Positions 1 to 9,926 of a stretch of 64,000 nucleotides of DNA are shown here, piece by piece. Both the position numbers and the translations under genes were made by a program. This DNA is from Zeugodacus cucurbitae (lineage: Eukaryota; Arthropoda; Insecta; Diptera; Tephritidae), in NCBI RefSeq assembly GCF_028554725.1, contig NC_071671.1, positions 9,234,001 through 9,298,000 on the forward strand, read 5' to 3'. How positions within the stretch are numbered: the stretch's first letter is position 1; every line of letters starts with the position of its first letter. The notes under the pieces are model-generated. The model saw only the letters and a list, made by a program, of their open reading frames with translations, had not been told where the DNA came from and searched no databases.

Positions 1-430
1 TTACAACTACTTTTCTTATAACACAGTTTTAAAGTCCAACTGATTTGTTCACTTTGTACTATATAATGTAAGCATCAGTGAGGATATCGCAACAGAATTT
101 TGCACAAATGTCGTATTTGTGACATCGCTCTTCTAATTTCCAAAGCTCCAGATACCGAACAGGTGAACCTTAGTGCTTGTGACCATTATATTAATCCGAA
201 AATATAGGCAAATCTCTCAGATATTATCTTTGAAATGCAGAGCGGGTGTTTTTCTTATAATAGTGTGTCTCTGTGCCGAAAATATACAAAATCAGGTCAA
301 TCCTCCACCGCCCATATCCTTATATACGAATTATGAAACTTCCGGTGGACTTAATACCATGCGCATACATATATTGGAGATATCTTAGCAAAATTAAGTG
401 AACGTACAATCTTGGATATAATGGAATCTT
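1..430 (+). repeat. HINE/DINE-1-like repeat, diverged internal fragment
   Basis: This stretch aligns by eye, in the same order, with the second half of the complete element at 19449-20890. Shared landmarks are an opening near 'ctgatttgttcactttgta', then an 'attttgcacaaat' block, then 'aatataggcaaatctctcagatatt', and finally 'cttataatagtgtgtctctgtgcc'. It carries no supported gene; the short open frame at 173-388 lies within the repeat. The left side runs off the window and the right side fades out near 430, so the ends are approximate. Confidence 0.6.
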
Positions 431-1144
431 GGATGTAAGTGTTTGGCCTTGTGATTTCTTTATAGACATAGCGAATGCCAAAATTGAATTGTAAACTATA
501 GCTTTCTGAGCGGTTTCTTAGATTCTGACTGTATCCCTAGTACACGTGGTAACAGAACCGATTCTACTTTAAATTTTCCAATCAAAATTATTGCTTCAAT
601 GATATTTCCCTTGATCGTTTTTTTATTCACGTTTTGGAATTAATAATATCTGTCCAGGTCACAGACTATAATTAATTGACTTTACAGAACTGCAATGCTC
701 ATCATTTATCTGAGCCTTTTATGTTTTGAAAATAATGTTGAGTGTGGTACCACCCACTGATTTGCAATTACTACTTATGCTTAATTTGCATAATTTGTCA
801 GTCGCATTGTGTTCTTAAAGAGAAACTCTAATTTTCTATTGTTGGCCTTAATTGCACTAACCAATGTTTTTTAAACGGTAGAGGTAGTAAAATTAACAAC
901 AACAACTTGTTCGTCTATATAATTAAGTAGATTAGAATAATCTATAATATTTTTTTTTTTCAAATGAATATCAAAATTTTGCAGCAAACTTGTATGCTTC
1001 AACTAGAACTTAATACTGGTATCTTCAATTGACCGCAAAAACTATTAATATCTTTACTGCTTTTGAAAGTAGTTTATTTTAACGGATTTCTATATGTATT
1101 TATATTGTATCGACTTCACAAAATGAGTTTACAGTCGATAATTA
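431..1144. other. AT-rich spacer, nothing recognised
   Basis: About 0.7 kb of AT-rich DNA with homopolymer T runs (around 950). I see no open frame of note, no RNA gene and no repeat shared with the rest of the window. Confidence 0.5.
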
Positions 1145-1580
1145 CACTGTCCAACAGCATTTTTGGAACAGAATAGCGACCCTATAATTCTGAAAGGGTC
1201 TGTTGAGTAGATAATTTTTGTAGAACAAACTTATGGTCCAGCACGTCTGAGTTTTTTTTTACAGTGGGTCAAAGTTTTCATTTTTTGGTCGAAGGGAGCA
1301 TTATACTATATGAAAAAAATGTTGTAAGTTAATGTCTGAGAGAATTCTTATGGTCAGAGTTGTATTGTGTAATTGTATGAGGATTATTTTTGTGGAAGAT
1401 CTTAACCCTCTAACTGGTTTCTTTATGGGTCAATTTTACCATTTTTTCGAGAAAATCAAAAAATATCCTTTAAAAAAGGACATTTAAGGATTAAAATATT
1501 CTACGAAAGTGTTTGGCGGAAAATTTCAGTGGGGGTCACCAAAGACACCATTGTTGTAAATAAAGCTCTTTACGATTGAT
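1145..1580. repeat. Left terminal inverted repeat of the CACTA-like element
   Basis: Its reverse complement matches 3041-3453 almost throughout. Blocks such as 'gaccataagtttgttctaca' and 'taaagctctttacga' occur in inverted order on the other side. The left copy contains an extra segment near 1165-1190 that the right copy lacks. Confidence 0.88.
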
Positions 1581-1680
1581 AAAAAAAATTATAATTTTGT
1601 TTTAATAGTGGTTTATTATAGTATGTACATATTTATTTTTTTGCTTCAGCAGTAGTAGGACAATGGATTAAAGATTAAAC

Positions 1681-2510
1681 TTAATATGCTTTCCTGTATT
1701 TAGCTTGACGTGAATGTTCCGATGTGTCAAGGTTTCTGTACAAGCCCCATACGTATTCAGCAAGCATTACAGTTTGGGATTTCCCTTTGAATCTTTCTTC
1801 CAATACCTTTATATCCTGATGAAACCTTTCACCGTGTTCATCTGAAACCTCTCCAAGGTTTTCTTTAAAAAAATTGAGATGAGAGTGCAGAAATGCAGCT
1901 TTGGTGACATCTTAACGCCAATATTGTTAAAACCGATTAGCATGCTTTCAATATTTTCTGCATAGTTTTGTGCTTTTGAGTTTCCAAGGAATTCTGATGT
2001 AACCAGCTGCATAAAGTCAAATGCTGTCTTTTGCATATCCGACAGATGACCATAAAATTCTTCATCTTGTAATAATTTTCTTATATCGGGTCTAACGAGC
2101 ATTCCTAGAAAAGGTAGTTTACATTAAATGAAATAAATTATTTCTTAAAACCGTATTTTACCTTCTTTTAATTTTGCTGCAGATAATCTGGGGAAAATTG
2201 TTTGAATGCGTTTGAAAGCATATCCTTGTGTATTTAAGCTTTTAATAAAATTTTTCACCAACCAACACCCAACTTAATATGCAGCGGTGGAAGTATGACC
2301 TTATCTTTTGGGACAAGAGATTCATGGATTACATTTAAGTCACCAATAATATTTTCTTTACGTTCTTCGAAATATTTAATATGATAATGGCTGCTGGTAG
2401 CACGTGAATCCCATTTACAAAGAAAGCACATATATTTTGTGTATCCTGTTTGCATTCCAGTCAATATTGCAATCATTTTGAAGTCTGCGCATACTTCCCA
2501 TTTATATTTA
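1681..2510 (-). pseudogene. Decayed transposon protein gene with one GT-AG intron
   Basis: Read on the minus strand, the conserved pieces in order are VCADFKMIAILTG; a CFLCKWDSR motif with a possible metal-binding Cys pair; LPPLHIKLG; FPRLSAAKLKEG; RPDIRKLL; FLGNSKAQNY; KLHF; HGERFHQDI; and a C-terminus ending KYRKAY with TAA at 1681-1683. KLKEG and RPDIRKLL are separated by a 57-bp intron (2105-2161) with GT and AG ends, and splicing restores the frame. Two indel frameshifts break the frame, near 2250-2260 and near 1880-1895. I recall these motifs from uncharacterised transposon-associated proteins common in arthropods and cnidarians; their biochemical role is unknown to me. The N-terminus is missing or unrecognisable. 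It is presumably the element's own protein, now inactive. Confidence 0.68.
2105..2161 (-). other. 57-bp GT-AG intron in the transposon gene
   Basis: On the minus strand, AAG|GTAAAATAC at the 5' side and TTTTCTAG|GAATG at the 3' side are good splice sites. Removing the segment joins KLKEG to MLVRPDIRK in one frame, as the conserved protein order requires. The length is typical of short dipteran introns. Confidence 0.65.
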
Positions 2511-3040
2511 TAGTATTAAATTTTATTTAAGAGATTTGAAATATTTGCGTATGTTTCCTCCTTTTTTGTGGAATACGCAACCGGTTTTGATGGTTGCTGA
2601 TTTCCATTGTGCAGTAAAACTTAGTACCGCCTTTGTACCAGGTCAAAAGACCACTTTCGCAAGTAGTACATATAGTTTTTGGTATTCAAGCTTCACATAA
2701 AAATCGTATTCCAAAGAAAAGAAAATATGGTTCTTCAATTGTAGGGAATATCTTTCTTCTGCTTTGAAGGTGAGTAAAATGTCCACAAATAAAACAAAAC
2801 CAATCTCTTAATTTGCAAACAGAATCCGCCATGCTTATTTAAGCATTAATTGTTCTTTTTTTATATTAATTTTAGTAAAAATCACACCCGATATGTACTG
2901 CTTAGTAAGCAATTATGCTTAATTTTATCACACCCAATTTGTAATTCACAGCTGACTAGACGCGAGAACTCAGTGTTTGGCCCGGCCGAACTTGACGACG
3001 TTATCACCTACTTTGTATATGTTGGCGTGTAATTTTGCCA

Positions 3041-3453
3041 ATTAATCGTAAAGAGCTTTATTTACAACAATGGTGTCTTTGGTGACCCTTACTGAAATTT
3101 TCCGCCAAACATTTTCGTAGAATATTTTAATCCTTAAATGTCCTTTTTTAAAGGATATTTTTTGATTTTCTCGAAAAAATGGTAAAATTGACCCATAAAG
3201 AAACCAGTTAGAGGGTTAAGATCTTCCACAAAAATAATCCTCATACAATTACACAATACAACGCTGACCAGAAGAATTCTCTCAGACATTAACTTACAAC
3301 ATTTTTTTCATATAGTATAATGCTCCCTTCGACCAAAAAATGAAAACTTTGACCCACTGTAAAAAAAAATTCAGACGTGCTGGACCATAAGTTTGTTCTA
3401 CAAAAATGATCTACTCAACATACACTTTCAGAGTCTTCATTTGTTGGACAGTG
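3041..3453. repeat. Right terminal inverted repeat of the CACTA-like element
   Basis: This is the inverse partner of 1145-1580. The outer 12 bases are an exact inverse, and the inner end reads 'taatcgtaaagagcttta' against the left copy. Scattered substitutions and one longer gap separate the arms. Confidence 0.88.
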
Positions 3454-3456
3454 TTA

Positions 3457-4414
3457 TTATCTTAAATGTGCATAATCTTCATAGACATTTATATGTACAT
3501 AGTATATAGAATAATTTTTTTGAGAAGATGGAATAATAAATTGTGCGAACTATGGACCAATTTTTAATATAATTGAGATGGTTTATCGATTTAGTTTTAG
3601 TTTTAGTTTTCGAACTCATAGTACTAATTTTTTTTCAATGGTAATTAATATTGTGAAATCGGGCTTATACATTTAATATGATGCAATAAATCAAATCTCA
3701 CGGCTAATGCATATCCCAAAAGTCTTGAAATGAAAACTCGCCATTGCATTTATCCTATGAGTTTAGAACGGTTAACTCTTCGGATTAAGTTTTCAATTGA
3801 TTTTTCAAACCTCAATCGCCTAAAAGTATGCAACGTTATGTGCACCAAAATGTTGGAGAACAAGTACACTGAGTCACCCTGTAGGAAGTGATCAAGCGGA
3901 AATGCGATCACAAAATGCGTGATCAACACAGGAACCACAGGAACGGAAATGAAAATAAAAAAAGCAAACATATACTCATGGCTATTTCAGCCGAATAAAG
4001 TCACAAACACATTACCTACAATTTTCGTCAAAATATATGAAATGTACTAGATCTGTCAATGAGTTTATATACCATCAGCAAAATATGGACTATACAATTT
4101 TTCGATCCCAAATTATTTTCCATTAATTATTTGGTTATATTTGAATGACAAGATTGATCAGGGATATGGTTTCAAAAATATTATTATATTTTATACGTTT
4201 TCAAAATGTAGTACAAGAGTGGTAAGGTATTTGATACGAATACTGTATTCCTTATATATGTAACTTTGAGTTTAAAAATTTTGTAAAAAATATGAATTAA
4301 ATTTTATTTGTTATAGGTAAAAATTTACATTTGTGTCGGTAATTCAATTTTATTTTGAATTTGCTAATGATTTCATTAATTTTTTAAATTTTTAATGGAA
4401 AAATTTTGTATGGT
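3457..4414. other. AT-rich spacer, nothing recognised
   Basis: Nearly 1 kb of AT-rich DNA between the CACTA-like element and the target duplication of the RTE element. The 73-codon minus-strand frame at 3750-3971 has no recognisable motif, and I do not treat it as a gene. Confidence 0.5.
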
Positions 4415-4425
4415 ATATGTGATAT
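4415..4425 (+). repeat. Left target-site duplication of RTE copy 1
   Basis: ATATGTGATAT, repeated exactly at 7690-7700 on the other side of the element. It fixes both ends of the insertion and shows that the 5' end is complete. Confidence 0.85.
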
Positions 4426-4671
4426 GGAGGATGGGATCATGTGTAGAAGTTCACGCAAGTGAGGAAAGTTTTTGATTGTCACTCACTTGGGAGTGGCCAG
4501 AAACGATTCTTCTCCACATGGTTCAAGCAGCTCACGACTTCCGGTTTTAGACCAAGTATCCTCTGGGTAGCCAACAGACATCCGTTTGAAGGCGAGCTAA
4601 AGTGAGAAGGCGAAGCCCGCTTATGCGGTTGTGCGTAGGGTTTGGGACCCACCACACAAAAACACCCCCCA

Positions 4672-5992
4672 ATGAAAAATCTACGAAAGCCTCGGATGAG
4701 ACACCCCCCTTTTGATGACGACCCCTGCAAACGTTTTAAGGATAATGATATAAGGGCATGCACCTGGAATGTCCGGACCCTTAATTGGGAAGGTGCCTCT
4801 GCCCAGCTGGTTGATGTCCTCATACGACTTAAGGCTGACATCACCGTCATCCAAGAAGTGCGATGGACGGGACAAGGACGGAAGAAGGTGGGTCCTTGTG
4901 ACATCTACTACAGCGGCCATATAAAGGAGCGCAAATTTGGTGTTGGATTTGTGGTGGGAGAGAGACTCCGTAGCAGAGTCCTGGCATTCACCCCGGTGGA
5001 TGAACGTCTAGCCACAATCCGCATCAAAGCGAGGTTCTTCAACATATCGCTGATTTGCGCCCACGCCCCAACGGAAGAGAAGGACGATGTGACCAAAGAT
5101 GCTTTCTATGAGCGCCTAGAACGCACCTATGAGCGCTGCCCCCGCCACGATGTAAAAGTCGTGCTTGGTGATTTTAACGCCAGGGTGGGTAAAGAAGGTG
5201 TCTTTGGCACAACAGTCGGAAAATTCAGCCTCCATGACGAAACATCGCCAAACGGCCTGAGGCTGATCGACTTCGCTGGGGCCCGAAATATGGTCGTCTG
5301 TAGTACCAGATTCCAGCATAAGAAAATACATCAAGCTACTTGGCTGCCTCCTGATCGAAACACGCGGAACTAAATCGATCACGTTGTGATAGACGGAAGA
5401 CATGTCTCCTGTGTTTTAGACGTGCGTACGCTCCGAGGACCAAATATAGACTCGGACCATTATCTGGTCGCAGCGAAGATACGCACCCGCCTCTGTGCAG
5501 CAAAGAATGCCCGTCAACAAACACAAGGAAGGTTCGACGTCGAAAAGCTGCAATCGCAACAGACAGCCACGAAATACTCTACTCGACTTGCACTCCTGCT
5601 CTCTGAGAGCACTCATCAGCATCTCGGTATAAGGGAACTGTGGAACGGCATCTCAAACTCACTGCGTACCGCTGCAGCCGAAACAATTGGTTTTCGGCAA
5701 CGACAAAAAACAAGCTGGTACGATGAGGAGTGCCGTCTCGCAGCGGAGAGAAAACAGACTGCCTACCTCGCAACATTGCAAACGACCACAACACGTGCGG
5801 GATGGGATAGATACCGAGAGCTGAAGAGGGAAGCGAGACGCATTTGCAGACAAAAAAAGAAAGAGGCCGAAATGCGTGAGTACGAAGAGCTTGAGAAGCT
5901 GGCAGACAGAGGGAATGCTCGAAAATTTTATGAAAAAATGAAGCGACTTAACGAAGGTTTCAAGACCGGAGCATCCTCATGTAGAGACCAGG
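4672..5992 (+). pseudogene. RTE endonuclease (APE/EEP) domain and linker, broken
   Basis: This would nick target DNA at the insertion site. I chose ATG 4672; the frame is open a little upstream but without another ATG. Endonuclease/exonuclease/phosphatase-fold motifs appear in order: TWNVRTL (about 4759), QEVRW (about 4852), GDFNARVG (about 5167), TWLPPD (about 5338), IDHVVI (about 5374) and SDHYLVAAKIRTR (about 5452). A TAA at 5371-5373 falls where a Gln (CAA) is expected just before IDHV, one C-to-T change. A linker rich in Arg and Lys (RICRQKKKEAEMREYEELEK) follows. Around 5990 one base is missing compared with the copy at 35231-35236 (ACCAAGG there, ACCAGG here), so the frame slips before the reverse transcriptase. 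Confidence 0.85.
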
Positions 5993-7661
5993 TGGTAATC
6001 TGGTAACCGATGTCCAGGGCATACTGGGATTATGGAGGGAACACTTCTCCGACCTGCTGAATGGCAGTGAGAGTACAACACCAGGAGATGGCGAACCCGA
6101 TCCCCCAATCGATGACGATGGAACAGATGTTCCATTACCCGACCATGAAGAAATTCGAATAGCAATTACCCGCTTGAAGAACAACAAAGCAGCGGGGGCC
6201 GATAGATTACCGGCAGAACTATTCAAATACGGCGGCGAAGAACTGATAAGGTGCATGCATCAGCTTCTTTGCAGAATATGGTCGGAAGAAAGCATGCCTG
6301 ACGATTGGAATCTCAGTGTGCTCTGCCCAATCCATAAAAAGGGAGATCCCACAATCTGCGCCAATTACCGTGGGATCAGCCTCCTAAATATCGCATACAA
6401 GGTTCTATCGAGCGTATTGTGTGAAAGACTAAAGCCCACCGTCAACAAACTGATTGGACCTTATCAGTGTGGCTTTAGACCTGGAAAATCGACAACTGAC
6501 CAGATATTCACCATGCGCCAAATCTTGGAAAAGACCCGAGAAAAGAGGATCGACACGCACCACCTTTTTGTCGATTTTAAAGCTGCTTTCGACAGCACGA
6601 AAAGGAGTTGCCTTTACGCCGCGATGTCTGAATTTGGTATCCCCGCAAAACTAATACGGCTGTGTAAATTGACGTTGAGCAACACCAAAAGCTCCGTCAT
6701 GATTGGGAAGGACCTCTCCGAGCCGTTCGATACCAAACGAGGTTTCAGACAAGGTGACTCACTATCGTGCGACTTCTTTAACCTGATGCTGGAAAAAATT
6801 ATAAGAGCTGCAGAGCTAAACCGAGAAGGTACAATCTTCTACAAGAGTGTACAGCTCCTGGCGTACGCCGATGATATTGATATCATCGGAAGCAACAACC
6901 GCGCCGTTTGTTCTGCTTTTTCCCGCATGGATAAGGAGGCGAAGCGAATGGGTCTGGAGGTGAATGAGGACAAGACGAAATATCTCCTGTCATCAAACAA
7001 ACAGTCGGCGCATTCGCGTCTTGGCTCCCACGTCACTGTTGACAGTCATAACTTCGAGGTCGTAGATAATTTCGTATACCTGGGAACCAGCATCAACAAC
7101 ACGAACAATGTCAGCCTCGAAATCCAGCGCAGAATAACTCTTGCCAACAGGTGCTACTTTGGACTGAGTAGGCAATTGAACAGTAAAGTCCTCTCTCGAC
7201 GAACCAAAATCAAGCTCTACAAGTCACTTATCATTCCCGTCCTGCTTTACGGTGCAGAAGCTTGGACGATGTCAACATCAGATGAGACGACACTAGGAGT
7301 TTTCGAGAGGAAAATTTTGCGCAAGATTTATGGTCCTCAGAACATTGGCAACGGCGAATACCGCAGACGATGGAACGATGAGCTGTACGAGTTATACGAC
7401 GACATTGACATAGTTCAGCGAATAAAAAGACAGCGGCTACGCTGGCTAGGTCATGTTCTCCGAATGGACGAAAACACTCCAGCCCTGAAAGTGTTCGATG
7501 CAGTACCCGCCGGAGGAAGCCGAGGAAGGGGAAGGCCTCCACTCCGTTGGAGGGACCAGGTGGAGAGCGACCTGGTTACACTTGGGATCTCCAACTGGCG
7601 CCGAACTGCAAAGGAGAGAGACAGGTGGCGCACTATCGTCGATTCGGCTATAACCGGCTAA
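5993..7661 (+). pseudogene. RTE reverse transcriptase domain, long open frame without its own start
   Basis: This is the RNA-directed DNA polymerase of the RTE element. The frame is open from the slip point to TAA at 7659-7661, and no ATG lies before the conserved core, so it is the second half of one broken ORF. Motifs in order: NNKAAGADRLPAELFKYGG; IHKKGDPTICANYRGISLL; QCGFRPGKSTTDQIF; FVDFKAAFDS (motif A, first catalytic Asp, about 6569); RGFRQGDSLSCDFF (motif B); YADDIDIIG (motif C, catalytic DD, about 6864); FVYLGTSI. The C-terminal part has LYGAEAW, RWLGHVLRMDE and GRPPLRWRDQVE, typical of RTE proteins. All catalytic Asp residues are present, so the core itself looks undamaged. Confidence 0.9.
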
Positions 7662-7689
7662 ACGGTTGCAACGCCAATCACATACATAC

Positions 7690-7700
7690 ATATGTGATAT
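7690..7700 (+). repeat. Right target-site duplication of RTE copy 1
   Basis: ATATGTGATAT directly follows the CATA tail and matches 4415-4425 exactly. Confidence 0.85.
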
Positions 7701-7929
7701 AGTACTCTAGTTACCCAGTTCATTCCAATAAGTAAGCAATGATTTTTCCTTTTTATTTTAGTACGCTTCCTATTGAACTCGAAGTTAAATTTTTCATTTA
7801 TTTTTGTTAAAATTTTGAAAACTGGTCCATTCAGTTTATAATTCTTTCATATCAACAGAGGTATATTTAAACTTTTAATTTAACTGGAACAGCAAAGAGT
7901 TTGGTTTATTATTATTATAAGCCAAGGGG

Positions 7930-8345
7930 TTTTTAAAATAGGAAACGAAGCACATATTCGCAGGTCTTGGAAGACTTGTTAGCGTAAAGTTGCACCGTAA
8001 TTATCAAGAAAAGAAAATAACCCACCGCTGGGTGATTTATGCTTGGTGTTCTGGAGCAGAATTTTGCTGGGAGATCAAATGTTCTCTAGCAAAGAGAGGA
8101 CTGCTTAACTATTTTATCCCGCCCTCTAAAACATACTTAAGGTACACTTTGGCAATAGTTTTCACTCTTTTTCACATTGAGGTGAAGAGGTGTAACGCTT
8201 TTAGACTCCCCACCAAAATCATTACTGCAGCGGGATGGTCACCACGTTCAATCCTTTGTTAAAATTTGGAAGTTTTTGCAAAGATTTTGTCGCTTTGCTT
8301 ATTAAAACTTCTTCAACAGTGGACATTTTTTCATTTGTAACAAAG
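7930..8345 (-). pseudogene. Mariner/IS630-type transposase relic (FQQDSAP family)
   Basis: On the minus strand one can read RIERGDHPAAVMILVG, then KRVKTIAKVYLKYVLEGG, then REHLISQQNSAPEHQAKITQ in shifted frames. Transposases of this Tc1/mariner branch usually read RGHHPASVMVWWGV, GVKT-AKVY and EHWIFQQDSAPAHKAKTTQ. The second catalytic Asp of QQDSAP has become Asn here. Stops and frameshifts make it non-functional, and the N-terminal DNA-binding part is not recognisable. A related relic lies at 31890-32340 and an exact duplicate in the second tandem unit. Confidence 0.68.
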
Positions 8346-8489
8346 AATAATTTCTTGGCCGTTGGACAAGTGCCATTGGAGATCAACTCGATCTAGTCGA
8401 TATATCAATATGCCTTGATATAATTCTCTGTTTTCTAGGATATCTGCGAATGAGTTTGCAAACAGTTTGTATGACGAAATTCCATTTAA

Positions 8490-9135
8490 GGGGTTAGGGG
8501 TAGTCAGGATTTTCAAAAAATCCATTTTCTTGTTTTTGAATTTTCGTTAAGTGTAATATCTTAAAAGTATTTTTAGAAAATCTCTCTCTCTGTTGATCCG
8601 ATAATTACTTTTCGAGTTATTCGACAAATAACAAAGAGCGCTCGGGCTCTCCAAAACGCTAGTGTAAAACTTTAAATGGATTTTTCTCAAAACTATGTTT
8701 TTTGAACTGGTGACAACTGTAACTCGAAAACCTCTCAGTAGATTTTAATGAAATTTATACAGCTTTTAGAATACATAATAATCCTAGGGCTGATCAAAGC
8801 TATTTTCTTTTTTCAAAAATTCCAATTTGTTTTTGTCACGAAAATCTACAAAAAAAATTCCTGAACCCGACATTTCGTTAATTAAAAAAAAACTTATAGT
8901 TCTTATCGGATTGATTTTATTGATTGATTTACAAGGATTTATGATTGATACCGCAAGGACCTTTCTTGGAACTGGGTCAACAAACAGCTATAACTTTGGA
9001 AATTATAGTTTTTTTACAAATTTTCGTGACTTCAAGTCAAAACATTGTGTAATAATGCCATATTAATACTTTTGTAAAATAACAAACAAAATCTGAAAAT
9101 TCTCATTTGTTCGTGTCTCTGAATCCCCTAACCCC
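8490..9135. mobile_element. Non-coding element with GGGGTTAGGGG inverted ends
   Basis: It starts GGGGTTAGGGG right after TTAA (8486-8489) and ends with the inverse CCCCTAACCCC at 9125-9135. No TTAA is visible at the right side, so the target duplication is uncertain. The interior has no transposase. It contains a block around 8668 ('ctttaaa...tttttctcaaaact') also found near 18900 and 21043, which links it to the elements at 18517-19215 and 19408-21602. It is probably a MITE of a TTAA-targeting family such as Kolobok or piggyBac; the family is inferred. Confidence 0.55.
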
Positions 9136-9926
9136 GATTTTCCTCAATTTCCCACTCTATTGTTAATAAGTGAAATTAAAAACATCATATTACATATATA
9201 TGAGTAGACACTGAAAATACAAATTGTAATAAAGAAAAACGGCATTTTTTCTGCAAATTTATCCTTTTTTACAATTTTACTTTTTTTATTTAATAAAATA
9301 TTATTTCAATTCTTTAATTTCTACCTATCGTATTGAGTCTACAATTTTACTATACACAATTTTTTTCTTGGTTTTTGATAGAATATTCTGAGAGTATTGC
9401 TTTTTGGCAAATAGAAGTGAGTGAAAAGGCTTTATATGATTTATTTCATGAAACATATAAATTATCTACAAAAACAAAAAAAGATTAATGGTCCATATTA
9501 AAATCTTTATTCCACAGTGGTCACGTGTTTGGCGGACCCTGATTAACACGGATTAACCGTAAAATCTATTGTACTCCTACGTTTGTCATTCGGACATATT
9601 TCGTATGAGATTTTCAACAATTTTATTTATTATATTACAGATATGTATATATTTAAATACTTATAACGCATAAGACATAAGCAATTGTACTAAATAATGC
9701 GTTTTAGAGAATCCTTTTTATAAGAAAGTAATTACAAATAAATCATACAAACAGTCAACGTCATTAAATTTGTTAAGCGCATAATATACATTCAAACAAA
9801 CACATATATGTACAGCAATATGCAACTTCATAGCAATTGCTGTTAAGACAGACATCCAATTTGATTTCAGCAAAAAAAAACAGCAAAAAAAGACGCGACG
9901 GAGTGGAAAAATCAAACACACCAGTA
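9136..9926. other. AT-rich flank within tandem unit 1
   Basis: No gene is seen. Its last part (9837-9926) matches the start of the UTR-like stretch at 13884 onward. At the duplication junction it is fused to RTE sequence, which makes a meaningless chimeric open frame at 9837-10040. Confidence 0.6.

Larger units (their letters stand above)
1145..3453 (-). mobile_element. CACTA/EnSpm-like DNA transposon with long terminal inverted repeats
   Basis: The element starts CACTGTCCAACA and ends with the exact inverse TGTTGGACAGTG. It is flanked on both sides by the trinucleotide TTA (1142-1144 and 3454-3456). CACTA/G termini with a 3-bp target duplication are the known hallmark of the CACTA/EnSpm group. 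The inverted repeats are unusually long, about 436 bp on the left and 413 bp on the right, and enclose about 1.46 kb. The interior holds a decayed gene on the minus strand (1681-2510). The terminal and target-site structure is read directly. The superfamily is inferred from termini plus duplication length, because I did not recognise a CACTA transposase catalytic core. At 2.3 kb it is probably an internally deleted copy. Confidence 0.75.
4426..7689 (+). mobile_element. Full-length RTE-clade non-LTR retrotransposon, copy 1
   Basis: This is a 3264-bp element bounded by an exact 11-bp target duplication. It has a 5' leader of about 246 bp, one long coding region (apurinic-type endonuclease, then reverse transcriptase), a 3' UTR of only about 30 bp and a CATA-repeat tail. 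A single ORF, about 3.3 kb length, no RNase H domain and a short microsatellite-like tail are RTE-clade traits. The 5' start is independently supported by the inverted relic at 45390-46112, which begins with the same 'ggaggatggg' leader. Two lesions, a stop codon and a one-base deletion, keep the single protein from being made. Its 3' half is duplicated at 9927-11723. Confidence 0.9.
5893..9926 (+). repeat. 4.03-kb tandem duplication, unit 1
   Basis: This segment is repeated head-to-tail as 9927-13973 with an offset of 4034 bases. It holds the RTE 3' half (from inside the linker), a mariner-like relic, a MITE and AT-rich flank. The join shares only the two bases GA. To about 8060 I see no difference from unit 2; beyond that I count roughly 45 differences in 1.85 kb. 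Confidence 0.93.

Noticed and set aside
1145..3453. Polinton/Maverick or foldback element
   Set aside because: Long inverted arms suggested it, but the length is only 2.3 kb, no polymerase or integrase is present, the ends are CACTG and the target duplication is 3 bases.
4479..4904. Minus-strand 141-codon frame over the RTE leader
   Set aside because: It is antisense to the RTE leader and endonuclease, has no known motif, and an equivalent frame exists only because the RTE coding strand is open.
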